Of a stretch of DNA of 64,000 nt, positions 37,310 to 47,422 are shown piece after piece. This DNA comes from Shouchella xiaoxiensis (GTDB lineage Bacteria; Bacillota; Bacilli; Bacillales; Bacillaceae_D): contig NZ_JAFBCV010000002.1 of assembly GCF_016907895.1 (NCBI RefSeq), positions 124,001-188,000 of the forward strand. Reading direction: 5' to 3'. A program made the translations under genes and the position numbers. Within the stretch, counting starts at the first letter, position 1, and each line of letters opens with the position of its first letter. A model generated the notes under the pieces. That model was not told where the DNA came from and did not search any database. It worked only from the letters and a program-made list of their open reading frames with translations.

Positions 37310-38890
37310 ATGAACGAGAAAGCGAAACGTTATACAGATAAGGTAAAAATACTTTGGAATGATCGAACGGGTTTACAAAAAGGGCTGCTTGTTGGAAGTG
37401 TTTTGATTATCCTATTAATTATTGCGGTTATTATTGCCCTCTTTTCACGAACGAATTATGCGCCATTGTACAGTAATCTAACCTTAGCGGAAACAGGTCA
37501 AATACAAGAAGTTTTACAAACAAGAGGGGTCAGCGTACAGGTCTCAAACGATGGAACAACCATTCACGTTCCTGAAGCAGACGTTGACCGTTTGAAAGTG
37601 GAGTTAGCTGCCGAAGGGTTACCACAGAGTGGGAGCATTGACTACAGCTTTTTCCAGGAACAGATGGGATTTGGAATGACGGATAATGAATTCACTGTTA
37701 TTGAACGGTCTCTGATGCAAACCGAACTTGCTGAACTGATTCGGAGTATCTCAGGCGTTCAGAATGCGAATGTAATCATTACTATTCCAGAAGATAGCGT
37801 TTGGCTCAGTTCTGGTCAAGAATCTGCGACAGCAGCGGTTGTGCTCGATTTAGCAGCGGGGCAATCATTAGAACAATCTCAAGTTAAAGCGCTCTACCAT
37901 TTAATATCTAGAAGTGTACCGAATTTACCTATAGAAAATATCGTACTTTCTGATTCCAATTTCAATAATTATACGTATCAAGAAGAAGAGGTTAGTCCTG
38001 TTGCTTCGTTCCAATCACAACGAGAAGTGAAACAGGAAATTGAATCGGATTTAAAGCAAACCATTATGCAGTTGCTTGGTGCTGTTGTTGGGCAACAAAA
38101 TGCAATTGTTTCTGTTACTACGGATATTGATTACACGCAAGAACAGCGAGTGGAAGATTTAGTCGAAGCAGTTGATGAAGAAGAAATGACTGGTATTGCT
38201 GTAAGCGCGGAACGAATTAATGAGCTATATGAAGGGTCTACTAGTACAGGTGAAGGTGTCACAGGTACTGGCGAAGAGATTCCGAATTATACAGGTGTTG
38301 TGCCAGGTGGTGACAGTGAGTCAGAGCGTAGTGAAGAACGAATTAATTATGAGGTAAATCGAATTCACCGTGAAATTATCGAGAGCCCTTACCGAGTTCG
38401 TGATGTAAGTATCCAAGTGATGGTGAACCCACCTGAGGGGATGGCTCAACTTCCAGCTCAGCAGACAGCTGACTTAACCGAAATGCTTCAGACCATCGTG
38501 CGAACGACACTACCAACAACAGATGGAGCCGAAATTCAAAATATTAATGACCGTGTTGTTGTATCTTCAATGCCGTTTGCCGAGACCGCTGCAGTTGATG
38601 CTGATCAAGAGGCGGGGGGCGTTCCTACGTGGATGTTTGTCGTAGGGGGCGGATTTATCGTTGTGATTGTCGTTCTCATCGTTCTATTAATGAGAGGTCG
38701 TAATCATGGTGCAGAACTTGCTCTTGATGAAACAGCTGAGGAAGATACATATATTGAAAAAGAGCCAGTGCCATTCTCGGATCGACCTGAGACAGATGAG
38801 AAGAAACGCGTTCGTGATTTAAATTATCTAGCTAACGAAAAGCCGGAAGAATTCTCTAAACTACTGCGCACGTGGTTATCTGACGATTGA
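37310..38890 (+). CDS. fliF: Flagellar MS-ring protein FliF
   Basis: This protein forms the membrane-embedded base of the flagellum. The 526-residue protein has an N-terminal membrane segment (residues about 25-45), the periplasmic ring-building domains (YSNLTLAETGQIQEVL), a Gly/Ser/Thr-rich flexible loop near residue 305, a second membrane segment near residue 445 and a C-terminal tail that binds FliG. Confidence 0.96.
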   Translation: MNEKAKRYTDKVKILWNDRTGLQKGLLVGSVLIILLIIAVIIALFSRTNYAPLYSNLTLAETGQIQEVLQTRGVSVQVSNDGTTIHVPEADVDRLKVELAAEGLPQSGSIDYSFFQEQMGFGMTDNEFTVIERSLMQTELAELIRSISGVQNANVIITIPEDSVWLSSGQESATAAVVLDLAAGQSLEQSQVKALYHLISRSVPNLPIENIVLSDSNFNNYTYQEEEVSPVASFQSQREVKQEIESDLKQTIMQLLGAVVGQQNAIVSVTTDIDYTQEQRVEDLVEAVDEEEMTGIAVSAERINELYEGSTSTGEGVTGTGEEIPNYTGVVPGGDSESERSEERINYEVNRIHREIIESPYRVRDVSIQVMVNPPEGMAQLPAQQTADLTEMLQTIVRTTLPTTDGAEIQNINDRVVVSSMPFAETAAVDADQEAGGVPTWMFVVGGGFIVVIVVLIVLLMRGRNHGAELALDETAEEDTYIEKEPVPFSDRPETDEKKRVRDLNYLANEKPEEFSKLLRTWLSDD

Positions 38891-38907
38891 ACGAGGAGGT
38901 AGCTTAA

Positions 38908-39915
38908 GTGGCGATTACTAAATTAACAGGAAGACAAAAAGCTGCAATATTATTAATTTCATTAGGGCCAGACACGGCTGCTCAAGTATATAAACATCTG
39001 TCTGAAGATGAAATTGAAAGCCTTTCGCTAGAAATTTCTTCAGTGAGAAAAGTCGAGAAAGACATACAAGAACAAGTTATGGATGAATTTCATTCGATTG
39101 CAATGGCGCAAGAATATATTGCTCAAGGCGGTATTGCTTATGCGAAGTCGATTCTCGAAAAAGCTTTAGGTTCAGATGGTGCTGCGTCAATGATCCAACG
39201 TTTAACGTCCACGATCCAAGTGCGTCCGTTTGACTTTGCTCGTAAACTAGACCCATCGCAAATATTAAATTTTATCCAGCATGAGCACCCTCAAACGATT
39301 GCCGTTATTTTAGCTTATATTCCGGCAAAACAAGCAGGTCAAATTATTTCTTCATTGCCAGAAATGGTGCAGACGGATGTTGCCAGAAGAATGGCGCTAA
39401 TGGATCGGTCATCTCCTGAGGTTATTGCACAAGTTGAAGCTGTGCTTGAAGAGAAGCTCTCCCAAACCATTACGCAAGAGTTTGCGGAAGCTGGTGGACT
39501 TGAAGCTGTTGTCGAAGTATTAAATGGCGTCGATCGGTCAACTGAGCGGACCATACTAGATGGATTATATATTCAAGATCCTGAATTAGCTGAAGAAATC
39601 AAGAAGCGTATGTTTGTTTTCGAAGACATTGTTACGCTTGAGAAAAGAGCCATTCAGCGCGTTATCCGCGATGTGGATAACGATGATCTTCAGTTAGCAT
39701 TAAAAGTAGCCAGTGATGAAGTGAAGAACATGGTCTTCGTGAATATGTCTCAGCGAATGGCAGATGCATTTAAAGATGAGATGGAATATATGGGACCAGT
39801 GCGCTTAAGAGATGTTGAGGAAGCTCAATCACGTATCGTTGCAATCATTCGGGGTCTTGAAGATTCTGGTGAAATTGTAATCGCACGGACGAATGGAGAG
39901 GACATCCTTGTCTAA
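38908..39915 (+). CDS. fliG: Flagellar motor switch protein FliG
   Basis: This rotor protein transmits torque from the stator. The 335-residue protein has N, middle (EHPQTIAVILAYI) and C domains. The C domain carries the charged torque helix (LRDVEEAQSRIV region). GTG start at 38908 after AGGAGGTAG. It overlaps the start of fliH by 8 bases. Confidence 0.96.
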   Translation: MAITKLTGRQKAAILLISLGPDTAAQVYKHLSEDEIESLSLEISSVRKVEKDIQEQVMDEFHSIAMAQEYIAQGGIAYAKSILEKALGSDGAASMIQRLTSTIQVRPFDFARKLDPSQILNFIQHEHPQTIAVILAYIPAKQAGQIISSLPEMVQTDVARRMALMDRSSPEVIAQVEAVLEEKLSQTITQEFAEAGGLEAVVEVLNGVDRSTERTILDGLYIQDPELAEEIKKRMFVFEDIVTLEKRAIQRVIRDVDNDDLQLALKVASDEVKNMVFVNMSQRMADAFKDEMEYMGPVRLRDVEEAQSRIVAIIRGLEDSGEIVIARTNGEDILV

Positions 39916-40693
39916 TGTCATTCGTTATCCGACCAAGCAGAAAGTGGCTGCTAGAGAAATAGGTCTTCAGCCGGTTGTGTTTGAAAGTGCGCATGAAGAA
40001 TCAACCGAACCTATGGAAGAAACGAGTTCAAACAGAGCGGAAGCAATTATTGCCGCAGCTGAGCAAAGAGCCCAAATGATGATTGAAGAAGCAACGAATG
40101 AAGCCAAGCGAATTAAGGAAGATTGTGAGTTACGAAAAAGTCAACTTGAGCAAGAATGCAAAACGGCGCTTGCGGAAGCAGAGCAACAAGGGTACGAAGC
40201 TGGTTTTTCTGCAGGAGAAACGCAAGTGACTACGATTTATGAATCGCAGCTTGTTCAAGCTCAGCAGATTCTAGAAGATGCACAAATAGAAGCAATACAT
40301 ACAATTGAAAAACACGAACCGTTCATAATTGATCTAGCAACGGCAATAGCCGAACGGATCCTTGGTGACGTATTAAATCAAGAAACACAGATCAAGCACT
40401 ATCTTAAAAGTGCACTCTATGAAGTGAAAGAACATCAATTTATCAGGGTGTATGTTCACCCGTTCTGGTATGACAAAATGAAAGATTCCGTGCTGGAATT
40501 AGCTGAAGAAGTTGCTGGTTGCAAAGATTTTAAAGTCATTCCAGATACGAAATTAACTGAAAATCATTGTTATCTTGTAACAAATGCAGGAAGGCTTGAT
40601 GCGTCATTAGATACGCAATTGATTCAATTAAAACAGCAGCTGCACCAATTAAATCAACGTTCGAGGACTAATTATGCGAACACAACTAATTGA
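39908..40693 (+). CDS. fliH: Flagellar assembly protein FliH
   Basis: This is the regulator and membrane tether of the FliI export ATPase. The 261-residue protein has a long Glu/Gln/Ala-rich coiled coil (residues 40-130) and a C-terminal globular domain. TTG at 39908 gives MSNVIRYPTKQ, a family-like N-terminus, seven bases or so after GGAGAGG. It lies inside the fliG end and its own end overlaps fliI. Confidence 0.9.
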   Translation: MSNVIRYPTKQKVAAREIGLQPVVFESAHEESTEPMEETSSNRAEAIIAAAEQRAQMMIEEATNEAKRIKEDCELRKSQLEQECKTALAEAEQQGYEAGFSAGETQVTTIYESQLVQAQQILEDAQIEAIHTIEKHEPFIIDLATAIAERILGDVLNQETQIKHYLKSALYEVKEHQFIRVYVHPFWYDKMKDSVLELAEEVAGCKDFKVIPDTKLTENHCYLVTNAGRLDASLDTQLIQLKQQLHQLNQRSRTNYANTTN

Positions 40694-42005
40694 TGAAGTA
40701 ACCAAGCTCAATCCATATAAATGGTACGGTTTAGTAAAGCAGGTTACAGGACTGACAATTGAGTCAGCAGGTCCGAAAGTGTTCATTGGAGAACTATGTT
40801 TTATTTGGTCCAAGCGAGATGGACAAACTTCACGTATTCGTGCAGAAGTGGTTGGGTTTAGAGAAGATCGTGTTTTATTAATGCCGCTTGATACATTGCT
40901 CCAGATTGAAGCTGGTAGTGTCGTTGAGGCGACTGGAAAGCCATTGAGTGTTCCTGTTGGCCCTCATTTAATAGGTCAAGTGTTAGACGGTACAGGCGAG
41001 TTGCTTGATCCAGCAAAAAAAATGGATAGTCGCGTACAATCTTATTACTCGACCGATCAAATGCCTCCGAATCCGCTCGAACGACCAAGGATTACAGAAA
41101 TTATGAGTGTTGGTGTCAAGGTTATAGACGGACTCTTAACGATGGGAAAAGGTCAACGCGTTGGTATTTTTGCTGGCAGTGGTGTTGGTAAGAGTACATT
41201 AATGTCGATGATCGCAAAACAATCTGAAGCGGAATTGAATGTTATTGCTCTCGTCGGTGAACGAGGAAGGGAAGTTAAAGAATTTATTGAGCGTGATTTA
41301 GGTGAATCAGGCTTGAAACGATCCATTGTTGTTGTGGCCACATCAGATCAGCCTGCTTTATTACGAGTAAAGGGTGCATTAACAGCTACGGCCATAGCTG
41401 AATATTTTCGCGATCAAGGATATTCGGTTAATTTAATGATGGACTCTGTCACACGCTTTGCGATGGCGCAAAGAGAGATTGGGCTTGCTATTGGAGAGCC
41501 GCCAACAACAAAAGGATACCCACCGTCTGTTTTTGCCATGCTTCCAAAACTACTGGAGCGATCCGGAACAAGTAATCACGGTACAATTACTGCTTTTTAT
41601 ACTGTCTTAGTTGATGGTGATGATTTAAACGAGCCGATAGCGGATGCTGTTCGAGGAATTTTAGATGGTCACTTTGTATTAGATCGTAATTTAGCTAATA
41701 AAGGCCAGTTTCCGGCGGTTAATGTGCTAAAAAGCGTTAGCCGATTAATGAAGGATCTAGTAGCAAATGAACATGCTCAAATGGCGAGTTTGGTACGAAA
41801 GCGACTAGCAGATTATGAAGAATCAGAGGATTTAATTCAAATTGGTGCTTATAAAAAAGGCAATTCAAGCTCAATTGACGCAGCGATTCATATGAACCCA
41901 ATCATTGTCGATTTTTTAAAGCAACGTACCGATGTTTGGCAAACGTATGAGCAAACAGTGAACCAGATGAAGCATTTCTTAGAAGGGAATGACCTGACGA
42001 AATGA
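40674..42005 (+). CDS. fliI: Flagellar export ATPase FliI
   Basis: This is the F1-beta-like ATPase that energises substrate unfolding for export. The 443-residue protein has Walker A GSGVGKSTLM near residue 168, GERGREVKEFIE and Walker B VNLMMDSVTRFA. It overlaps fliH upstream by 20 bases and fliJ downstream by 4. Confidence 0.97.
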   Translation: MRTQLIDEVTKLNPYKWYGLVKQVTGLTIESAGPKVFIGELCFIWSKRDGQTSRIRAEVVGFREDRVLLMPLDTLLQIEAGSVVEATGKPLSVPVGPHLIGQVLDGTGELLDPAKKMDSRVQSYYSTDQMPPNPLERPRITEIMSVGVKVIDGLLTMGKGQRVGIFAGSGVGKSTLMSMIAKQSEAELNVIALVGERGREVKEFIERDLGESGLKRSIVVVATSDQPALLRVKGALTATAIAEYFRDQGYSVNLMMDSVTRFAMAQREIGLAIGEPPTTKGYPPSVFAMLPKLLERSGTSNHGTITAFYTVLVDGDDLNEPIADAVRGILDGHFVLDRNLANKGQFPAVNVLKSVSRLMKDLVANEHAQMASLVRKRLADYEESEDLIQIGAYKKGNSSSIDAAIHMNPIIVDFLKQRTDVWQTYEQTVNQMKHFLEGNDLTK

Positions 42006-42445
42006 GCTTTACATTTTCGCTCCAAGAAGCAATGGATATGTCAAAACGTGAAAAAGAGCTTGCTAAAAAAGAACTCGATCAGGCTGAGGGTGAGTTTAAA
42101 GAGAAAGCTACCGCTTTATACAATCTATTAATTGAAAAAGAAGGATTGGAAACGGAGCAAGCGACGGTTCTACAAAGAAAGACAACGGTTTTGTCACTCA
42201 GTTCTTACGAGAATTACTTGCAAGCGTTAGAAACAAAGCTGATGGAAAACAAACAACAAACGGACCAAGCGAGAGATCGTATGCAAATAAAGCAAACGTA
42301 TTTTAATGAATGTGCGAAAGCATATAAGCAGTACGAACGCTTAAAAGAAAAGAAACGCATTGAGGCGGATCAGCTTGAGAAGCAGCTTGAGCAAAAACAA
42401 ATGGATGAAGTAAGCATTACTCGCTATCGAAGGGTACTCGTATAA
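42002..42445 (+). CDS. fliJ: Flagellar export chaperone FliJ
   Basis: This 147-residue protein is nearly all coiled coil, rich in Glu, Gln and Lys, as expected for the FliJ stalk that links FliI to FlhA. It shows little sequence identity beyond that pattern. The call rests on length, coiled coil and place. Confidence 0.88.
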   Translation: MSFTFSLQEAMDMSKREKELAKKELDQAEGEFKEKATALYNLLIEKEGLETEQATVLQRKTTVLSLSSYENYLQALETKLMENKQQTDQARDRMQIKQTYFNECAKAYKQYERLKEKKRIEADQLEKQLEQKQMDEVSITRYRRVLV

Positions 42446-43003
42446 ATGGCAGCAAAAACAAAGAAATCGAAATGGCCGATTGTACTTTCCGTTCTTATCC
42501 CATTACTCGCCGTGCTGACGGTTGTCATTCTTTTTATCGGCCCTTTATTTGGCTTACATGTTGGTGATCAAGTGAGAGAGGTTTTTCAAACAGAACGTAC
42601 GGAAGATGGGAGTTCATACCAACAGCAGTTCACAGAAATGGAACAAGAAGTGGTGGAGCTTCAAGCATTGCTGCAGGAAGCAACAAATGAACTTGTTGTA
42701 AGAGAAGCCGAGATGAACGAACTCCAAGCGCAACTAGATGACGCAACTAACTCTGAAACGAACGAAGAAGTGCTCACGCAAGGAACTGTTCAAGAAATGG
42801 CCACGGGCCTTGAAGCGGTTCTAAAAACATATGAAGAAATGTCTCCAAAACGAGCGGCAGCTTTAATTGATGAAATGAATGAAGAAGAGGCATACATTCA
42901 TATTTCTTCTATGAAGGAACAACTTAGAGGTTCTGTTATTGCGCGTTTGCCAGCAGAAAAAGGGGCTACTTTTCTTGAAAGATTGGCTCAAGAAGGGAGA
43001 TAA
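42446..43003 (+). CDS. ylxF: YlxF/MotE-family flagellar protein
   Basis: This 185-residue protein has one N-terminal membrane segment (IVLSVLIPLLAVLTVVILFI), a coiled coil (residues 55-95) and a C-terminal MgtE-N-like domain (KRAAALIDEMNEEEAYIHISSM). It matches B. subtilis YlxF in place. Related MotE acts as a chaperone for the stator, but the role here is not proven. Confidence 0.85.
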   Translation: MAAKTKKSKWPIVLSVLIPLLAVLTVVILFIGPLFGLHVGDQVREVFQTERTEDGSSYQQQFTEMEQEVVELQALLQEATNELVVREAEMNELQAQLDDATNSETNEEVLTQGTVQEMATGLEAVLKTYEEMSPKRAAALIDEMNEEEAYIHISSMKEQLRGSVIARLPAEKGATFLERLAQEGR

Positions 43004-43005
43004 AG

Positions 43006-44538
43006 ATGCTGCAAATCATCAGTTCGGATTTTACGCTTACTGGATTGAAAGAGAAGAAAACGGCTCTGGCAACGAGTTTATTGTTTGAACAGATGAACAG
43101 TGAGCCTGCTTTGAATAACGAGCCTTTTGAAGAGGCGATGGAACAGGCGCTACAGCAAGGAAAGCGCGAACTCCCTGAATCAACTAAGCAAGATCGCAAA
43201 GCAGACGAACGTTCTGCAAGTGAGCAAGAAGAATTGACGCAGTTGTCTGCGGTTGAGGCATCAATAAATCTCTTCGGGCAGTCTTTCACACAATTACCAA
43301 TTGAACGGATTCAATCGCCTATTTCTAGTGTGGAGGATTTGCTACAAAAAGAGGAGCGGCAAACAAGTCAAGTTGAACAACTAAAGTCAGAATCATTGAA
43401 TGAGGAACGCTCACAATTGAATCAACTGAACTATGCTAACGATGAAGTTCGTTCAAATCCTCAAGAGCAGCTCTTTCTTTTTAAACAACCGGAGAAGCTA
43501 GATGACCAAAATCTTGCAGGTGAAAATAACGCAAATCATCTGGTCAAAGCAACTGCTCCTTTATCCGGTAATGATCTTCCTTTCCAACAAACCGAGTTCA
43601 CGGCAAATAAAGAGGTGGAGACAGCAGAGCGGGGGGGTGAGAAGCCTCACGTGCAGAACCTCTCACATCATTTTGCTGAAAACGAGGCGAATCCAGCGCC
43701 AGCTCCTAGTACACCTACTGAACAGGTTGTTCCGGTCGTAACTACTGAAGAGCAAGCGACGACTGGATCTACAGGAAGTCAACCCGTTATACAGGGGCAA
43801 GAGCCAGTGTTGAATCGAGTTAGTCGGTCAAGTACGGTAGAAAAAAAAGCTCTAGAAAATGATCCACAAGTGGAGCTTCTAGATGGAGAACGTCGATTTG
43901 TTCAAACGGAGAAAGACAACGATGTTCCCTCCACTAATCAAGCTCGTCAGCAAGTACCTGTAACTGATGTGAGGCAAGAAGATCAAGCGGAAGTTCCAGC
44001 TGTGGCAATGAAATCGTTAGAGCCTGAAGCAAAGCGAGTCGACAAGAGTGACGGTGTTCAGCCGCTGCCGCTACCAACAGGCTCAACAGCAGATTCAACG
44101 GTAATAGTTAAGCAACAATTCAATTCGTCTGAGTTATTATCGAAGCAACTCTTTCGGATTCTCCAAGCTGCTGTTATGAACCGTGGAGCAAATGGACAAC
44201 AGCAACTAACGCTTAAGCTTCACCCAGAGTCGTTAGGTAGAATGCAAATTCAATTCATTCAGCAGAACCAAGGGTTATTAATAAAAATTGTCGCTGATAA
44301 ACAAGGTACAGTGGAGATGGTTGAGCGAGCATTACCCAATATTCGCCAGTTACTCCCAACACTTGAACACAAGATTGAAGTTGAACAGTTTGAGGAAGAA
44401 ACGTTAGATGATAACCACCAAGAAAAACAAAACCAACAAAAAGAGCAACAAGCAAAAGAACAACAAAAGGCCAGTTTGTTTAAAGACTGGTTAAATGCAA
44501 CTAGCGAAGTGGAGGAGGAGTTTGATGACACAAATTGA
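43006..44538 (+). CDS. fliK: Flagellar hook-length control protein FliK
   Basis: This is the molecular ruler and specificity-switch trigger for hook length. The 510-residue protein has a long low-complexity Gln/Glu/Ser/Pro region and a C-terminal Flg_hook domain (LTLKLHPESLGRMQIQFIQ and following). The final 14 bases overlap flgD. Length and middle region vary widely in this family. Confidence 0.9.
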   Translation: MLQIISSDFTLTGLKEKKTALATSLLFEQMNSEPALNNEPFEEAMEQALQQGKRELPESTKQDRKADERSASEQEELTQLSAVEASINLFGQSFTQLPIERIQSPISSVEDLLQKEERQTSQVEQLKSESLNEERSQLNQLNYANDEVRSNPQEQLFLFKQPEKLDDQNLAGENNANHLVKATAPLSGNDLPFQQTEFTANKEVETAERGGEKPHVQNLSHHFAENEANPAPAPSTPTEQVVPVVTTEEQATTGSTGSQPVIQGQEPVLNRVSRSSTVEKKALENDPQVELLDGERRFVQTEKDNDVPSTNQARQQVPVTDVRQEDQAEVPAVAMKSLEPEAKRVDKSDGVQPLPLPTGSTADSTVIVKQQFNSSELLSKQLFRILQAAVMNRGANGQQQLTLKLHPESLGRMQIQFIQQNQGLLIKIVADKQGTVEMVERALPNIRQLLPTLEHKIEVEQFEEETLDDNHQEKQNQQKEQQAKEQQKASLFKDWLNATSEVEEEFDDTN

Positions 44539-44980
44539 TCCGAGTTTGCTGCTGTCGTCGCAAAACACCCAAGCACAGCCTCAGTCGAATGTGCTTGGAC
44601 AAGATGCTTTTTTGAAACTTTTACTGGCGCAAATTCAACATCAGGATCCAACGAACCCGCTAGATGATCGAGAGTATATTACGCAGTTAGCAACGTTTTC
44701 ACAATTAGAGCAGTTAAGCCAACTGAATAAAACAATGGAGTTGCTGTATTTTGAACAAAAAAGCCAGCAACTGGTTTCCTTGAGTGAAATAATTGGCAAG
44801 CAGGTTTCTTGGAAACAGGAAGACAACGGTGAACAGACGGGCCGCGTTACTGGAGTTAAATATAGTCAAGCTGGTGAAATGCTGGTCGAGATTGAAAGTA
44901 AGGACTGGATTGAAGCAAGTAGACTTCTGCAAATTTTAGAAACACCAAAAAATAATGATGAAACGGGGAATAATTCATGA
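44525..44980 (+). CDS. flgD: Flagellar hook capping protein FlgD
   Basis: This is the scaffold for hook assembly. The 151-residue protein has the conserved LGQDAFLKLLLAQIQHQDPT block. ATG at 44525 follows GGAGGAGGAG and is inside the fliK end. It is shorter than proteobacterial FlgD, as in other Bacillus. Confidence 0.93.
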   Translation: MTQIDPSLLLSSQNTQAQPQSNVLGQDAFLKLLLAQIQHQDPTNPLDDREYITQLATFSQLEQLSQLNKTMELLYFEQKSQQLVSLSEIIGKQVSWKQEDNGEQTGRVTGVKYSQAGEMLVEIESKDWIEASRLLQILETPKNNDETGNNS

Positions 44981-45762
44981 TTCGCTCACTTTATTCTGGA
45001 ATATCAGGTATGAAGGGCTTTCAAACAAAGCTCGATGTTATTGGTAATAACATAGCAAACGTCAATACACATGGCTTTAAAAAAGGACGCGTCATGTTTC
45101 AAGATATGGTCAGCCAACAGTTGCAAAACCCAATTGCTCCTACAGAGGTGCGTGGGGGAGTGAATCCGCAACAAGTAGGAACGGGCTCGATGATTGGGGC
45201 GATTGACACGGTTCATACAGAAGGTGGCTCACAGTTTACAGGGAGAACACTTGATTTAATGATTAATGGAGATGGTTATTTCTCAGTGGATCAAAATGGC
45301 GAAACGTTTTATACAAGAGCTGGTAATTTCTATATTGATCCAGCAGGCGACATTGTGAACAGTTCAGGTTCGTATTTATTAGACGTAGATGGACAGCGAA
45401 TGAGTGTTCCAGAAGGGGCGCTTGGAATCTCCATTGATAAAGAAGGCTTTGTTCATTTTACAATGCCGGAAGATGCTGATGAAGTTGATCCTGTTCAGAT
45501 TGCTGTATCTACCTTCTCGAATCCTGACGGGATGAATAAAGTTGGTGGAAGCTTATTTGCACAAACCGCTGCTTCTGGTGTTGCTGTTGTAAACGGTGGT
45601 GGTCAAGGAGCTGTACAAAGTGGTTCGTTAGAAATGTCCAATGTCGACTTAACCGATGAATTTACGGAAATGATTGTTGCACAACGTGGTTTTCAGGCAA
45701 ACTCACGAGTCATTACAACATCGGATGAAATTTTACAAGAGCTTGTTAACTTAAAAAGGTAG
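44977..45762 (+). CDS. flgE: Flagellar hook protein FlgE (FlgG-like)
   Basis: This 261-residue hook protein has the standard rod/hook N-terminus (RSLYSGISGMKGFQTKLDVI, NNIANVNTHGFKK) and C-terminus (FTEMIVAQRGFQANSRVIT). Bacillus hook protein is short like this one. Start overlaps flgD by 4 bases. Confidence 0.94.
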   Translation: MIRSLYSGISGMKGFQTKLDVIGNNIANVNTHGFKKGRVMFQDMVSQQLQNPIAPTEVRGGVNPQQVGTGSMIGAIDTVHTEGGSQFTGRTLDLMINGDGYFSVDQNGETFYTRAGNFYIDPAGDIVNSSGSYLLDVDGQRMSVPEGALGISIDKEGFVHFTMPEDADEVDPVQIAVSTFSNPDGMNKVGGSLFAQTAASGVAVVNGGGQGAVQSGSLEMSNVDLTDEFTEMIVAQRGFQANSRVITTSDEILQELVNLKR

Positions 45763-45772
45763 GCGATAACGG

Positions 45773-45991
45773 ATGATTTCAGTTACACGCTTGAATGGGC
45801 AACCGATGCTTTTAAATGTGCTTTTAATTGAAAAAGTAGAAGCATTACCAGATACAACCATTACGCTTATTAGTGGAAAGAAATTAGTTGTGTCCGACCA
45901 GCTTGACCATGTCGGCGCATTAATTAACAAACGAATGAGTGAGTTCGGCTTAATTGGTTCGTATAAGAAGGAGGATTCTACACTTACATGA
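45773..45991 (+). CDS. swrD: FlbD-family protein SwrD
   Basis: This 72-residue protein is known in B. subtilis to raise flagellar power for swarming. The family core [24 protein letters not shown] is clear. It lies between flgE and fliL as in B. subtilis and its stop overlaps the fliL ATG. Confidence 0.9.
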   Translation: MISVTRLNGQPMLLNVLLIEKVEALPDTTITLISGKKLVVSDQLDHVGALINKRMSEFGLIGSYKKEDSTLT

Positions 45992-46416
45992 GTAAACGAG
46001 CTGTTGGAATTTTGTCGAGCTTAGTAATTGGACTAGCAATTCTTGTGGGGAGTTTGTATTTATTGGAGCTTGGTCCATTTGAATCATCGGAAGCTTCGGC
46101 AAAACCAACAATTGAAGAAATTAATAAACGATCGATTGATACAGAAGAAGTAACGACTAATTTAAAATCTGGTGAATTTATTCGCGCGCAGTTTCGTATC
46201 CAGCTGGATGCCGAATCAACATTGGAAGATATGAATAATCGAGAGTTTCAAGTGAAGAATGTCTTGTTGCTGTCGCTAGCTGAAACAACATCAGAAGATT
46301 TACTTGGATCTGAAGGAATTAATGAGCTTGAACAAATGATTCAGTCCAAATTAAATGACCATCTTGAGCAAGGTACGGTTGAGGCCGTATACACAACAAT
46401 GAAGGTTGTTCAATGA
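45988..46416 (+). CDS. fliL: Flagellar basal body-associated protein FliL
   Basis: This single-pass membrane protein (segment at residues 8-28) is associated with the stator ring. The 142-residue protein has a periplasmic domain with the FliL fold pattern ([21 protein letters not shown]). Confidence 0.93.
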   Translation: MSKRAVGILSSLVIGLAILVGSLYLLELGPFESSEASAKPTIEEINKRSIDTEEVTTNLKSGEFIRAQFRIQLDAESTLEDMNNREFQVKNVLLLSLAETTSEDLLGSEGINELEQMIQSKLNDHLEQGTVEAVYTTMKVVQ

Positions 46417-46432
46417 TAAATGAGGTGCAAAT

Positions 46433-47422
46433 ATGGCAGATGTCCTGTCTCAAGGCGAAATTGACGCGCTTCTTTCAGCATTAACAACGGGAGAGATGAA
46501 TGCGGAAGAGCTAATAAAGCTTGAGTCAGAAAAAAAAGTTCGAATGTATGACTTTAAACGAGCGCTGCGGTTTTCAAAAGATCAAATTCGAAATTTGTCT
46601 CGCATTCACGAAAACTATGCGCGGTTGTTAACGACTTATTTTTCGGCTAGGCTTCGTTCACTTGTGCAAATTCAAGTGGCATCAGTCGAGCAAGTTCCTT
46701 ATGAGGAATACATTCGCTCGATTCCATCGATGACTTTTCTAAACGTAGTTGAACCTGCACCACTAACAGGAAGGTTTCTTCTAGAAACGAATCCAAACAT
46801 TGCATATGCCATGTTTGATCGGGTTTTAGGTGGAAGAGGAATGAGCATCAACAAAATCGATAATTTGACGGAAATTGAGCGGAAGATTCTTTCGAGTTTA
46901 TTTGAATCGATGCTGACAAGTTTAGCAGAGGCATGGTCATCCGTCATTGATTTACAGCCAGTCTCTGAAAATATTGAAGTGAATCCGCAATTCCTGCAGT
47001 TGGTTTCTCCCAATGAGACCGTCGTAGTAATCTCGTTATCAACAAGTATTGCGGAAACATCAGGCTACATGACGCTTTGTTTGCCACATGTTGTGCTTGA
47101 AGAAATCTTACCAAAGCTAACAAATCACCATTGGTTTCAAGAGCAGCGCGGCGTCATCTCTGAAGAAGATGCAGAGTTGTTAAACAAACAAGTGAAAAAA
47201 ACATCAATTGACGTTTCTGCGGAGTTGGGGCGTTCCGAAATTACGATTGATGAATTTCTCCAATTACGAGAAGGAGACGTCATTACCTTAAATCAGCTGA
47301 TCGATGAATCCTTGCAAGTATTAGTAGGTGGAGAACATAAATTTAAGGGGCAGCCTGGCCTTCAGCGAGATCGAATGGCTATCCAAGTAACTGAAGTTTT
47401 AGGAGGAACGGAAGATGAATGA
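46433..47422 (+). CDS. fliM: Flagellar motor switch protein FliM
   Basis: This is the C-ring protein that receives phospho-CheY. The 329-residue protein has the N-terminal CheY-binding helix (LSQGEIDALL, residues 4-14), the CheC-like middle domain and the C-terminal SpoA domain (VSAELGRSEITIDEFLQL). The intact CheY-binding end implies that switching by CheY remains in use. Confidence 0.96.
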   Translation: MADVLSQGEIDALLSALTTGEMNAEELIKLESEKKVRMYDFKRALRFSKDQIRNLSRIHENYARLLTTYFSARLRSLVQIQVASVEQVPYEEYIRSIPSMTFLNVVEPAPLTGRFLLETNPNIAYAMFDRVLGGRGMSINKIDNLTEIERKILSSLFESMLTSLAEAWSSVIDLQPVSENIEVNPQFLQLVSPNETVVVISLSTSIAETSGYMTLCLPHVVLEEILPKLTNHHWFQEQRGVISEEDAELLNKQVKKTSIDVSAELGRSEITIDEFLQLREGDVITLNQLIDESLQVLVGGEHKFKGQPGLQRDRMAIQVTEVLGGTEDE